DNA of 64,000 nt from Maribacter arcticus (GCF_900167935.1 NZ_FUYL01000009.1:69289-133288), one strand, 5' to 3'; numbered from the stretch's first letter, positions 16,527 through 25,480 are shown. Translations and numbers: made by a program. Notes: generated from the letters alone by a model not told the origin.

Positions 16527-16571
16527 CAAAGCCTAAACTGTACTAAAACGCAGTTTAGACTACCGTTACCT
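16521..16571 (+). repeat. attC-like site 9 (short type, 51 bp)
   Basis: Left box GCATAAC (16521-16527) overlaps the gene stop; right box GTTACCT begins at 16565. The arms CCTAAACTG (16532-16540) and CAGTTTAGA (16551-16559) pair closely around a 10-base loop. The 9-base AAGCATAAC (16519-16527) is the exact complement of the cassette start GTTATGCTT (15700-15708). Confidence 0.82.
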
Positions 16572-16577
16572 ACAATT

Positions 16578-17693
16578 ATGAAAAAAATACGAACACAAAT
16601 AATATTACTTGCTTTTTTGACAATCTCGTTTAAAGGCTTTTCTCAAGAAGTGTCATTTTTTAATGCTGATGGATTTTTTTCAATTGGAACGCAATCAAAC
16701 CGAACTGCTTCAATAACATTATCAGACATTGACCAAGATGGAGATTTAGATGCACTTGTAGCTAATGGAAGGCATTGGGCAGAACAAAATTATGTTTACT
16801 ACAATGACGGAAATGGAGGCTTCAAATTAGCCCAACCTATTGGAAAATTCCTTGACGCTTCCTATTCTGTGAAAAGTGCAGATTTAAACAATGATGGTTT
16901 TATGGATATTGTAGTAGCCAATGACAACGTTGAGAATAAAATATATTTTGGTTCAGCCAATCAAAATTTTGATAAAGAATTTTCTTTTGGCTTAATATCA
17001 CCTTCACGAAATCTTGAAATTGCTGATATTGACAATGATGGAGATTTTGACCTAATACTCTCAAATAGAAAATTCGAAAACGAAATTTGCCTAAATGATG
17101 GAAAGGGCAACTTTAAAAATATCATCACTTATGGTAACCAATCTGACCAAACAATTCAAACTAAAATAGTAGATATAAACAAAGACGGATTTTTGGACTT
17201 AATTACAGCAGAGCGACAGAGTAAAAATAAAGTTTTTATAAATGACGGAAAACAGAATTTTTCAAAAGTAATAGAATTTGGCAATGAAGAAGATGAATCT
17301 CGTTCCATTGACCTTGCAGATTTTGACAATGATGGATTTTTAGATGTAGTAGTAGGAAATTTAGATTCAAAAAACAGTATTTATTTTGGCGACAAAAATT
17401 TGAATTTTAATCGAGTTTATGATTTCAAAACAGAGCGTTCAACGCTATCAATTAAAGTTGCAGATTTGAATAAGGATGGATATTTAGACATTATTGAGGG
17501 AAATTCGGAGGAACGAAATTATGTTTATTTAGGTCTAGAAAATGGTGAATTTATAGAAATTGGATTGCGAGAGGACTTAAAAGACGATACTTATAACATA
17601 GAAATAGGAGATTTAAATAACGATGGATTTCCAGATATTGTGGAATCGAATTCTGGAACTTGGAATTTATATTACAGAACTCGAAAGAATTAA
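16578..17693 (+). CDS. Secreted FG-GAP/VCBS repeat protein (cassette)
   Basis: 371 residues with a signal peptide ending KGFSQ, followed by seven calcium-loop repeats of the form D-x-[ND]-x-D-G-x-x-D (DIDQDGDLDALV, DLNNDGFMDIVV, DIDNDGDFDLIL, DINKDGFLDLIT, DFDNDGFLDVVV, DLNKDGYLDIIE, DLNNDGFPDIVE) spaced about 45-50 residues apart. This is the blade pattern of an integrin-alpha-like beta-propeller. It has no enzyme motif and no T9SS tail. A secreted binding protein is inferred; the ligand is unknown. Last gene of the array. Confidence 0.85.
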   Translation: MKKIRTQIILLAFLTISFKGFSQEVSFFNADGFFSIGTQSNRTASITLSDIDQDGDLDALVANGRHWAEQNYVYYNDGNGGFKLAQPIGKFLDASYSVKSADLNNDGFMDIVVANDNVENKIYFGSANQNFDKEFSFGLISPSRNLEIADIDNDGDFDLILSNRKFENEICLNDGKGNFKNIITYGNQSDQTIQTKIVDINKDGFLDLITAERQSKNKVFINDGKQNFSKVIEFGNEEDESRSIDLADFDNDGFLDVVVGNLDSKNSIYFGDKNLNFNRVYDFKTERSTLSIKVADLNKDGYLDIIEGNSEERNYVYLGLENGEFIEIGLREDLKDDTYNIEIGDLNNDGFPDIVESNSGTWNLYYRTRKN

Positions 17694-17697
17694 CTGT

Positions 17698-17828
17698 GGG
17701 CAACAAAGTATAAAAATAATAGCGGTTTAATCGCCAAAACGAAAGTAAGTAAATATAAAAAAAGTCTGTGTTTAACCGAAAAGTTAGTGTGTATCAATTC
17801 GCTACTATTCTTATACTAGACTTTGTGC
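17698..17828 (+). repeat. attC-like site 10 (131 bp), right end of the array
   Basis: Left box GGGCAAC (17698-17704). The arms GTATAAAAATAATAGCG (17708-17724) and CGCTACTATTCTTATAC (17800-17816) are complementary except for wobble positions, the best long stem of the set. The right box reads TTTGTGC (17822-17828) where other sites have GTTGTGC, so the cut-site G is lost. The cassette leader TTCATTATGACTAACCA continues to 17845 but no gene follows. Confidence 0.75.
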
Positions 17829-17876
17829 TTCATTATGACTAACCAATAGATTCCCGCTTTCTCGGGAAATCACTTC

Positions 17877-17945
17877 GTACCTCGTACCTCGTACCTTTTA
17901 CCTTGTACTTAAAACAAACTGCCTACTGAATACTGAATACTGAAA
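17877..17945. repeat. Short tandem repeats at the right edge of the array
   Basis: CGTACCT three times in tandem at about 17877-17897, followed by TACTGAATACTGAATACTGAA at about 17924-17944. The second part resembles the ACTGAAAACTG repeats at 6613-6671. They sit between the last attC-like site and the DUF2975 gene. No open frame; role unknown. Confidence 0.55.
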
Positions 17946-18047
17946 CATAACAACGAACAATTAAAATGCTGGGCATGTTCATTCGCTCTTTAGGATAAAG
18001 TTATACCTTCATTGAAAATTTAGACATCATCTACATTTCGAAAGATC

Positions 18048-18530
18048 ATGATGAAAAGAATTTCAATATTATTTCTTCAGGCAGTCATCGTGCTTATCGG
18101 TATTGTAGCACTTACTTTTTTGATTTGGACTCCATTGACCGAAGGTCGAGCCACAAATTTAGATGCGTTCAGTATTTACTCTGACCCGTTCATTTTGTAT
18201 GTATACGTTGCATCGATCGCTTTTTTTATTATCCTCTACAAAGTGTTCAAGTTGCTCAGTTACATCGGGCAGCATAGGGTATTCTCATCAAGCTCTATTA
18301 AAATATTAAAGAGTATAAAATATTGTGCAATCGTACTCAGCATTTTAATTGCAATGGCAGGGGTATATATCAGATTATTCCACAATCTAGATGACGATCC
18401 TGCGGGTTTTCTTGCTATTTGTGCTTTAAGTGTCTTTGTTTCTATTGTAATCGCAACCACTGCGAATGTATTTGAAATGATCGTACAGAATGTCATAGCT
18501 ATAAAATCTGAAAATAAACCTTCTAACTGA
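18048..18530 (+). CDS. DUF2975 family membrane protein
   Basis: Four-helix membrane protein of 160 residues: helices at about 7-28, 50-67, 88-108 and 118-140, with the family's FRxF-like spacing between helices 2 and 3 (here YIGQHRVFSSSSIKILKSIKY). DUF2975 proteins usually sit before a small XRE-type regulator gene; none follows here, because the next gene is convergent and overlaps by eight bases. The function of the family is unknown. Located at the right edge of the cassette array. Confidence 0.75.
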   Translation: MMKRISILFLQAVIVLIGIVALTFLIWTPLTEGRATNLDAFSIYSDPFILYVYVASIAFFIILYKVFKLLSYIGQHRVFSSSSIKILKSIKYCAIVLSILIAMAGVYIRLFHNLDDDPAGFLAICALSVFVSIVIATTANVFEMIVQNVIAIKSENKPSN

Positions 18531-18900
18531 AGACCGAACCCTGAACCGCAGCCACCAACTCGGCTACCGTTTCAAAGCCATTTAATTTCTCTGTCGTTAC
18601 CAAGACCTCTAAATCATGCGCTGTTTCTACTAATATAATAGGAAAGGTAAAGGCATGACCAAATTTGCTTTTATAGCTTTTTTGAAATTCGTCTTTATGT
18701 AAGAATTCTAGCTCGTAGCCTTTGGCTAATAGGCTTTCTCTAAACGCTTTCCATTGCTTGTTCTCGGTAAAGCTACCGAAGGTTAACGAGCAGAGCGCGC
18801 AGTCGTACGTTGCGGGGCTTATTATTTTATGGGCGAAATCGAATAGTTTACTACCGGTGTCGCTATTGGCATTATAAATAAAGAGGATTTTCTTTGACAT
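18523..18900 (-). CDS. Hypothetical protein, intact copy of the 6.7-kb remnant
   Basis: 125 residues from the ATG at 18900 (a start at 18936 would add 12 unlikely residues). Alternating strands and helices (KILFIYNAN, a Cys pair YDCALCSLT, FPIILVET) suggest a small alpha/beta, possibly thioredoxin-like, fold. I do not recognise a named family. Its 3' end and upstream region are repeated in degraded form at 6675-6850 in the same orientation. The 3' end overlaps the DUF2975 gene by eight bases. Confidence 0.75.
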   Translation of the reverse strand: MSKKILFIYNANSDTGSKLFDFAHKIISPATYDCALCSLTFGSFTENKQWKAFRESLLAKGYELEFLHKDEFQKSYKSKFGHAFTFPIILVETAHDLEVLVTTEKLNGFETVAELVAAVQGSVFS

Positions 18901-19091
18901 GACCTTTTTGTCGTAAAAATAAAACAAACCATACATGATTTTAGACTGATTATGGTTTTCCGTAATGTCGTTTGAAATGCAATTTGTAGGTTTATTCTTT
19001 AGTGGTATCTTGGAGGGTACGTTTTATGTGTTAATATTAGAAATATACTTACCAATAAGTATATGCAAACGTTTAGTACAATTAGGGAAAA

Positions 19092-19961
19092 ATGAGTAAA
19101 TGGCATTGTAATAATTGTAAAGGAAAAAGAAATCATAAAGAGTTGTTTGAAAAAAAACTTAGAGGTGATGATGAAGGCTATGTATGGATTGAAAAATATA
19201 TAGTAATTGAATGCCTTGGATGTGAGAATATTTCATTCTTAAAAATTTTTGGAGATATTACTATGTATGAAATCAATCATGACGGACATCAAGAATTTTA
19301 TTTTGATGAAACTATTTTTCCTTACTACTTAGACCGAGGTGATGAAATGAAATATTCACATCACCTGCCAGACTCTATAAAAATCATTTACAAAGAAACT
19401 ATATCTGCATTCAAGGCAGATTCTTACATATTAACTGCTGGTGGGCTAAGAGCTATTATTGAAGCAACTTGCAATCATCTAAAAATCAAAAAAGACAACC
19501 TAGAAAAAAGAATTGATACACTTTACAAAAAAGGACATTTAACCCTAAGTGAATCAAAAAGGGTGCATTCTATTAGATTTTTAGGCAATGATGCTTTACA
19601 CGAGATTGCGATGCCTAAAAAAGAGCATCTATATCTCTTACTTGAAATAATCAATCATCTTTTAGCTAACCTTTTTATTAACGATAAGATCATTAAAGGA
19701 AAAGTTGACACTATAATAGACACATATGAAGATTTTATTGTTCTAATTAAAAATCTAATTTCTAAAGAATTAGTAAGTAAGGAATTAAAATTGGATGACC
19801 TTTTAGGAAAATCCAAGAGACTAATTGATAAATCAAAAATTGCCGAATTTGAGAAAATCTTAGAGAAAGATGCCGTTGAGAATAAATATGATTTTATAAA
19901 TCTCACAAAAGACAAAAATTATAAAATATTAAAAGTGCCCGAACTAAGTTTTAATTGGTAA
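19092..19961 (+). CDS. DUF4145 domain protein
   Basis: 289 residues. An N-terminal zinc-ribbon-like part has CNNC at residues 6-9 and CLGC near 40, typical of DUF4145 proteins. The central helical part carries the family motif LTAGGLRAIIEA...CNHL and the conserved FLGNDALHEI. DUF4145 is HEPN-related and often found beside or fused to restriction and helicase proteins. It is followed 161 bases later by a large helicase in the same direction. A role in defence is inferred only from this context; no R-x4-6-H RNase motif is convincing. Confidence 0.8.
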   Translation: MSKWHCNNCKGKRNHKELFEKKLRGDDEGYVWIEKYIVIECLGCENISFLKIFGDITMYEINHDGHQEFYFDETIFPYYLDRGDEMKYSHHLPDSIKIIYKETISAFKADSYILTAGGLRAIIEATCNHLKIKKDNLEKRIDTLYKKGHLTLSESKRVHSIRFLGNDALHEIAMPKKEHLYLLLEIINHLLANLFINDKIIKGKVDTIIDTYEDFIVLIKNLISKELVSKELKLDDLLGKSKRLIDKSKIAEFEKILEKDAVENKYDFINLTKDKNYKILKVPELSFNW

Positions 19962-20122
19962 ATAACTGTGTCCATCCAAATATTTAAAACATGAATTTTA
20001 ATTGTTAAACCGAAAGGTTCTTTCTTATTCACAAAATAATATAAAATGAACCTACTAGTTCTTGGGTTATTTATCAAATACAAACCCGTCCCCAAAAATT
20101 AAAAACTTATTTATCTGAATAA

Positions 20123-23100
20123 ATGGAAAAAAACCTACCAAAAATTGAAAAGCTCATTTACACGAATGGAAGTAATTTCATAAAACAGTTTTATAATGAC
20201 TCTCCAATTGAAAATTTTAAATTTGTTCAAAGCACCCCATTTATAATTTCTTCAAAAAAGGAATTTTACTTCATCACTAGTAAGCCTGAAGACATAATAC
20301 CCGAAAATTGTAATTATGCTATTTTAACCACAAAAAAACCTTCAAAGAAAGATTTTGAAGCTAGTTCTATTAAATTCAAAAGATGGTTAAAACACCCTTT
20401 ATTTCAAGATTTGACTCCTCAAGATGTAGTAAACTCATGGCAGGGTAAATTTAAATTTATAAAGGAAGATTTTGATAATGACATTAAAGGATTACGACCA
20501 CCTCAAATGGGGGCTTTATATTCGATATTAGCTCATGTGCAAAACCCCGAAGACAAAGGGATTGTTGTGATGCCTACGGGAACAGGGAAGACAGAAACAA
20601 TGCTATCAACCCTAATAGCAAATGAGTGTAAGAAGCTCTTAGTAGCCGTTCCATCTGATTCATTGCGTACCCAACTATCAAACAAGTTTATTAATCTTGG
20701 GTTGTTAAGAGAATTCGGAATGGTTGATGAAACTTGTCACAATCCAATAGTAGGTGTAATCCATGAAAAGTTTGAAAGTGAAGAAGATCTTTTGGAGTTT
20801 GTTTCTAAAACGAATGTAGTAGTTAGCACTATGAGTATTCTTGGTGGTAGTAATTATCAACATCAAATGGCTTTCTCTAAATTTTTTAGTCATTTATTTG
20901 TTGATGAGGCACATCATTCCGAAGCAAGTACTTGGAAAAAATTCATACAAAGATTTGATAAGGAGAAGGTGTTTCTTTTTACGGCAACTCCTTTTAGAAA
21001 CGATGGTCAGAATTTAGATGGAAAATTCATTTTTAACTTCTCTCTTAAAGAAGCGCAAAAGCAAGGGTACTATAAAAAAATAAACTTCTTGCCTATAAGA
21101 GAGTATGATAAGGAAGAGGCAGATAAAAAGATAGCAATTAAGGCAGTAGCTAAATTAAGAGAAGATATTGCTGATGGCTATCCACACATAATCATGGCAA
21201 GGTGCTATTCTAAGAATAGAGCTATTGAAGTCTTTGAGCACTATAAAGAATATGGAGACTTAAACCCTGTACTCGTTTACACAGGAGTAGCAGGTTTAAA
21301 GGACAAGATTAAAGCAATAAAGGAAAAGAAGCATAGTATTATTGTTTGTGTAAATATGTTGGGAGAGGGGTTTGACCTTCCAGAGTTAAAGATTGCAGCA
21401 ATACATGATGAAAGGCAAAGTTTGCCAATTACACTTCAATTTGTCGGTAGATTTACTAGGACTTCTTATAATAGTCTTGGAAATGCAAGTTTCATAACAA
21501 ACGCTGCATACCCTCCAATTAAAGAGGAGCTAAATCTTCTTTATGCTAAAAATGCAGATTGGAACCTTTTGCTTCCAAGCATGAGCGAAGGGGCTACCGA
21601 TAAGGAAATTAACTTTAAAGAATTTTTAGATGGCTTTAATGACTTAGAAAATTCAAAGATTCCTTTTCAAAATATTAATCCTGCTATGAGTTCAGTAGCT
21701 TATCAAAATAAGGGGGAAGATTGGAACCCCAATAATTGGAGAGAAGGTATTAACAACATAGGAACGTATGAACATCAATTTAGTAAGCACAATAGAGAGA
21801 AAGGTACATTAGTAATCATTTTAGGTAAAATAGAAAAAGTTGAATGGGGAGATTTTGATGTGGTTCAAAACATGGATTGGAATATGATTGTAATTCATTG
21901 GGATCTAAGGCCAAAAAAGAATTTGGTATTTGTCCACACTTCATTAAAAAACTTATCATCTACTAAGCTCGTTAAAGCAATATTTGGAGATGAGGTCAAC
22001 CAAATTAAAGGCATGGATATGTTTAAGATTTTCCATGAGGTTAAGAGACTAACCCTATATAATGTTGGAGCTAGAAAAGGTACGGGGCGTGATATAAGTT
22101 TTCAATCCTTTTTTGGAAGAGGTGTACAAGATGGTTTAAAGCTATTAGAGCAAGGAACTCTAATTAAGAACAATGTATTTGGTGTTGGTTTTAAAGAAGG
22201 AGAGAAGGTTTCTTTAGGCTGCTCTGTGAAGGGTAAAGTATGGTCGTATTTAAGAGGCAATTTAAATGAGTTAACTCAATGGTGTAGGGATATTGGGGAT
22301 GTACTTGTTGACCCTACTATTAATCCAAATACGGTATTAGAAAATACTCTTGTTCCAGTAACAATTACTAAAAAACCAAATGTTGTTCCAATTGCAATTG
22401 AATGGCACCATGAGATGTTTAAATATTCGGAGAATAGATATGTGCTAAGTGTAAATGGGAGTCATTATAACCTATCTAATTCAGAATTAAACATTGTTGA
22501 TAGTCCAGGTGACGCCCCATTGCGTTTTTGTTTCAAGACTGAAGATGATAACATAGAGTTTGAATTAGTACTAGGTTTTAATATGGTTGATGGTGAAAAA
22601 GTGGCTTTTTACCAAATCAAAAAACTCTCTAGGGATAACCCTGTAATTTCTTATGGAAATAACAGTGAGAATCTAGAGGACTTCTTGCAAGTATTTACAC
22701 CTACCTTTTGGTTTGTGAATGGCGGTCAATTATTTCAAAATAGCTACGTTGTTCCTAAAGAAAGGGTAGATGGTATTTCACTGGATAGTATAACCACAAT
22801 GAATTGGGATGATGTTTCTATAAAAGACGAAGCACAAGGTATTGCTCCTTATAAAAAAGAATCAATTCAATATAATTTCATAGAAAAGATTAAAGAAGAT
22901 TTCGAAATCATTTATGATGATGACGGTAAGGGCGAGATTGCTGATGTGATAGGAATCAATGACGGAGATAAGGTAATAGATATACATCTATATCATTTGA
23001 AGTATGCTAAAGATGGACGTACTGGAAACGATATTGGAAACTTCTATGAGGTATGTGGTCAAGCTCAAAAATCTCTTAATTGGAAATATCGTGATGGAAA

Positions 23101-23365
23101 AGAGTTCTTTAATCATCTTTTACGAAGGGTGACAAAAACTAAAAAAGGAGATACTTGTAGTAGAATTATCAAGGGTACTCAGGATGATTTAGAGCTATTA
23201 TTGAATGCAGCTAAATGGACTAAGGAGATGAAGTTTCACATTTATATTGTTCAACCAAGTTTGGTGAAAGGGAAAGGATCAGATGATATTATGCTACTTC
23301 TTGGAAATACACATCATTATTTACATACCGTAGGCAATGTCGAACTTAAAGTTTATTCAAGCTAA
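20123..23365 (+). CDS. Superfamily 2 helicase with C-terminal nuclease-like domain
   Basis: 1080 residues. The helicase core has motif I PTGTGKTE (151-158), motif II DEAHH (near 261), motif III TATPFR and motif VI QFVGRFTRT, i.e. an SSL2/type III-restriction-like DEAH helicase. A long middle region is unassigned. Near the C-terminus GEIADVIG (937-944), VIDIHLYHLK (951-960, Lys960) and YEVCGQAQKS resemble the acidic-acidic-x-K layout of PD-(D/E)XK nucleases; this assignment is an inference. Neighbour to a DUF4145 gene, so a DNA-targeting defence role is possible. No methyltransferase is present. Confidence 0.85.
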   Translation: MEKNLPKIEKLIYTNGSNFIKQFYNDSPIENFKFVQSTPFIISSKKEFYFITSKPEDIIPENCNYAILTTKKPSKKDFEASSIKFKRWLKHPLFQDLTPQDVVNSWQGKFKFIKEDFDNDIKGLRPPQMGALYSILAHVQNPEDKGIVVMPTGTGKTETMLSTLIANECKKLLVAVPSDSLRTQLSNKFINLGLLREFGMVDETCHNPIVGVIHEKFESEEDLLEFVSKTNVVVSTMSILGGSNYQHQMAFSKFFSHLFVDEAHHSEASTWKKFIQRFDKEKVFLFTATPFRNDGQNLDGKFIFNFSLKEAQKQGYYKKINFLPIREYDKEEADKKIAIKAVAKLREDIADGYPHIIMARCYSKNRAIEVFEHYKEYGDLNPVLVYTGVAGLKDKIKAIKEKKHSIIVCVNMLGEGFDLPELKIAAIHDERQSLPITLQFVGRFTRTSYNSLGNASFITNAAYPPIKEELNLLYAKNADWNLLLPSMSEGATDKEINFKEFLDGFNDLENSKIPFQNINPAMSSVAYQNKGEDWNPNNWREGINNIGTYEHQFSKHNREKGTLVIILGKIEKVEWGDFDVVQNMDWNMIVIHWDLRPKKNLVFVHTSLKNLSSTKLVKAIFGDEVNQIKGMDMFKIFHEVKRLTLYNVGARKGTGRDISFQSFFGRGVQDGLKLLEQGTLIKNNVFGVGFKEGEKVSLGCSVKGKVWSYLRGNLNELTQWCRDIGDVLVDPTINPNTVLENTLVPVTITKKPNVVPIAIEWHHEMFKYSENRYVLSVNGSHYNLSNSELNIVDSPGDAPLRFCFKTEDDNIEFELVLGFNMVDGEKVAFYQIKKLSRDNPVISYGNNSENLEDFLQVFTPTFWFVNGGQLFQNSYVVPKERVDGISLDSITTMNWDDVSIKDEAQGIAPYKKESIQYNFIEKIKEDFEIIYDDDGKGEIADVIGINDGDKVIDIHLYHLKYAKDGRTGNDIGNFYEVCGQAQKSLNWKYRDGKEFFNHLLRRVTKTKKGDTCSRIIKGTQDDLELLLNAAKWTKEMKFHIYIVQPSLVKGKGSDDIMLLLGNTHHYLHTVGNVELKVYSS

Positions 23366-23456
23366 AATAGACAGTTGCGAAAACTTGTTTAAAATCGAAG
23401 CAACCTAGAAGATTATATGTTTTAACCATTATGCTAGCTTATTAAATAAAAAACCC

Positions 23457-23951
23457 ATGCTACACCTCATCGTTGGAAATACAGGCTCAGGTAAAACCAC
23501 CTATGCAAATGCATTGAAAAAGAAAACCAAGGGGGTACTCTTTTCAATCGATACGTGGAACAAGACCCTATTTTTACCAGACAAAAGTCCAACCGACGGC
23601 TTAGATTGGTTTTTAGAGCGCATAGAACGGTCGGAGAACATTATCATGAACTTGGTGCAGCAGCTAGAGCAATCGAACACCGACAGCATTCTAGACTTAG
23701 GGCTTTCGAAATATGCCCACCGAGAAAAATTTCGGCAATTTGCCGCAGCCAATGGCTTCAAAATAAAACTTCATTTTTTAGATATTTCTAAAGAAACGCG
23801 TTGGCATCGCATACAACAACGAAACACCGAAAAAGGCGATACGTTCGAATTTGAGGTAACCCAAGAAAACTTTAACTTCATGCAAAATTGGTTCGAGCCA
23901 CCGACCAAAGAAGAACTTGTTGGCGGTATCGTCATTACCGAGAAACCCTAA
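23457..23951 (+). CDS. P-loop ATPase, zeta-toxin/polynucleotide-kinase-like
   Basis: 164 residues of a short P-loop kinase: Walker A GNTGSGKTT at 7-15, a DTWNK stretch near 33, ILDLGLSK in the Walker B position near 79 and a lid-like RIQQRNTEKG. It resembles AAA_33-type kinases that act on small molecules or nucleic acid ends. No toxin-antitoxin partner is next to it. It lies six bases before the peptidase gene, probably in one operon. The substrate is unknown. Confidence 0.8.
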   Translation: MLHLIVGNTGSGKTTYANALKKKTKGVLFSIDTWNKTLFLPDKSPTDGLDWFLERIERSENIIMNLVQQLEQSNTDSILDLGLSKYAHREKFRQFAAANGFKIKLHFLDISKETRWHRIQQRNTEKGDTFEFEVTQENFNFMQNWFEPPTKEELVGGIVITEKP

Positions 23952-23957
23952 TTTCAT

Positions 23958-24701
23958 TTGAATATAAAACACCGATTTATTAGTCTTTTTCTACGACAGA
24001 AAAGCAAACAAGAATGCCATAGCATTCTAAGCAAATGGAGCACCTACTACACAGGGCTATCAATACCCAATAAAAAATCGTTTGTGGTGAGAACATTACT
24101 CTTTCTGCACACCACCGATTTTGACGCTAAAGAAGGTTTTGAACTCACCCTAGAAATGAAACTGGTGATCTGTAGTGCCTTTGTGCAAATTACTTTTGGC
24201 TTACGACAAGATGTGCTGAATATATTCAATGAAGTTTTTGTTACACCGACCTCCTACTCCTACGCTGGTAGAGCTATCTTTTACGACGGTGATGTAAACC
24301 CGTTTACCCAACGTGTAAATCTTTCGTGGCCTGCGGTAGAAAAAGGCTTTATCATAACCGATGATGGTTTAAATATTGCCATTCACGAATTCGGTCATTG
24401 CCTAATTATCGAAAACGCTAAACGCAATTATCTAGCACGCACGTTCAACGAAACTGACCTTAACACATGGAAGGCATTGGCCATTAAAAAAATACCAGCA
24501 GTTAAAGCCGGTGAGTATCAAATTTTTAGGGAATATGGTGGCACCAATTTAATGGAGCTATTTTCCATCACCATAGAAACCTTCTTTGAGCAACCACATG
24601 AGTTTTACTCCTACTCGCCTACATTTTATCGTATGACAGCGAAAGTATTGCAACAAGACCCACGTAATAGCAAAAACCCGAAGGAATTAAGAAATGGGTA
24701 A
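23958..24701 (+). CDS. MtfA-like zinc metallopeptidase (M90)
   Basis: 247 residues. The zinc motif HEFGH lies within NIAIHEFGHCLIIEN near 143-147 and a downstream ELFSITIETFFEQP supplies the third-ligand Glu in the place expected for the MtfA/Mlc-interacting peptidase family. MtfA in E. coli is a cytosolic peptidase that binds the Mlc repressor; which partner it has here is unknown. The reading frame opens with TTG at 23958. The first in-frame ATG is about 60 codons later and would remove a conserved N-terminal part, so TTG is preferred. Confidence 0.82.
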   Translation: MNIKHRFISLFLRQKSKQECHSILSKWSTYYTGLSIPNKKSFVVRTLLFLHTTDFDAKEGFELTLEMKLVICSAFVQITFGLRQDVLNIFNEVFVTPTSYSYAGRAIFYDGDVNPFTQRVNLSWPAVEKGFIITDDGLNIAIHEFGHCLIIENAKRNYLARTFNETDLNTWKALAIKKIPAVKAGEYQIFREYGGTNLMELFSITIETFFEQPHEFYSYSPTFYRMTAKVLQQDPRNSKNPKELRNG

Positions 24702-24794
24702 CCGAAGCAACTCAAAAGCGTTTATACCCCTCAAATTTTTCGTAGAATTGAAAACGTTCTACGTGCTGAACATTGAATTTTAAAAAAGCGACCT

Positions 24795-24977
24795 ATGAAG
24801 TATAAAATAGTACCTAACATTATTGCTGTACTCTTAGCTCTTATTATAGGGGTAGCCTTATTCAAGCAAATCGACTTTCTAAATATGACCGTTGAAAAAC
24901 CCGTATTGGCCTTAGTATACCTCATCGGCTTTCTGGTTTCTATCGGGTTCATGATAAAAAAAACAAAAAACAAATGA
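24795..24977 (+). CDS. Small membrane protein, copy A
   Basis: 60 residues with two membrane helices (about 6-24 and 37-54) and a basic C-terminal end. It is nearly identical to the product at 27132. Its stop overlaps the start of the DUF2314 gene by four bases (ATGA), so the two are translated together. Function unknown. Confidence 0.75.
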   Translation: MKYKIVPNIIAVLLALIIGVALFKQIDFLNMTVEKPVLALVYLIGFLVSIGFMIKKTKNK

Positions 24978-25480
24978 AAACAATAGGTACCTACATAGCA
25001 ATCGCACTTCTAGCGCTTTCTTCGTGCAAAGAAAATAGGCCTTCAAAAGTAGAACGTGCTGGTGAACCTAATGTCTACAATGTAGAAAATGACGACGCCA
25101 AAATGAACGAAGCTATTGAGAAAGCTAAAAGTTCGATTCAAGAATTTACAACTGCGCTTGAAAGCGATAATCCTGATTTCGATTTTTTTGCCCTAAAACA
25201 GAAATTTGAAACCAGTGATGGTGGTAGTGAACATATTTGGATACAAGACATTCAGTTGATTGACTCCGATTTTATAGGCATTGTCGGTAACGAACCGGTG
25301 TATACCAATGCGATAGAATTAGGAGATACGATTACTGTCGACCCCGCCAAAATTAGTGATTGGATGTATTATGAAAATAATTTGATTGTAGGCGGATATA
25401 CCATTCGAGTACTACGCGATGGCTTAACAGAGGAAGAAAAAGCGCAATTCGACGCTGAAAACGGACTCCTTTTTAAATAA
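24974..25480 (+). CDS. DUF2314 (YegJ-like) lipoprotein
   Basis: 168 residues with a lipoprotein signal ending LALSSC (Cys18). The body matches the DUF2314 pattern: a helix AIEKAKSSIQEF, then EHIWIQDI, FIGIVGNEP and a C-terminal ISDWMYYENNLIVGGYTIR. Its function is unknown; some DUF2314 members occur with polymorphic toxin immunity genes. Coupled to the small membrane protein upstream. A fragment of a second copy is found at 27311-27420. Confidence 0.82.
   Translation: MKTIGTYIAIALLALSSCKENRPSKVERAGEPNVYNVENDDAKMNEAIEKAKSSIQEFTTALESDNPDFDFFALKQKFETSDGGSEHIWIQDIQLIDSDFIGIVGNEPVYTNAIELGDTITVDPAKISDWMYYENNLIVGGYTIRVLRDGLTEEEKAQFDAENGLLFK

Larger units (their letters stand above)
7600..17828 (+). 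mobile_element. Integron-type gene cassette array without integrase (CALIN)
   Basis: Ten attC-like sites alternate with single genes; nine genes point rightwards and one is reversed. Each site starts with a short xxxxAAC box, has two inward-facing complementary arms, and ends in GTTxxxx, where the next cassette begins. Where both ends can be read, the box after a gene pairs with the start of its own cassette: TTTGCCAAC (8997) with GTTGGCAAA (7794); AAGCACAAC (9922) with GTTGTGCTT (9122); AAGCACAAC (10971) with GTTGTGCTT (10115); GCCCAAC (12988) with GTTGGGC (12164); AAGCATAAC (16519) with GTTATGCTT (15700). Two more pair with wobble-type mismatches. That logic is specific to integron cassettes. 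No tyrosine recombinase gene is seen in the window. Confidence 0.8.

Noticed and set aside
7600..17828. The regularly spaced repeats as a CRISPR array
   Set aside because: Spacing is one gene long (0.7-1.6 kb), the repeats are 51-201 bp and variable, and the intervals are coding. There are no short unique spacers and no cas genes.
20123..23365. The helicase as part of a Hachiman or type I/III restriction system
   Set aside because: There is no DUF1837 partner, no methyltransferase and no specificity subunit next to it; the motifs support only a generic SF2 helicase with a nuclease-like tail.
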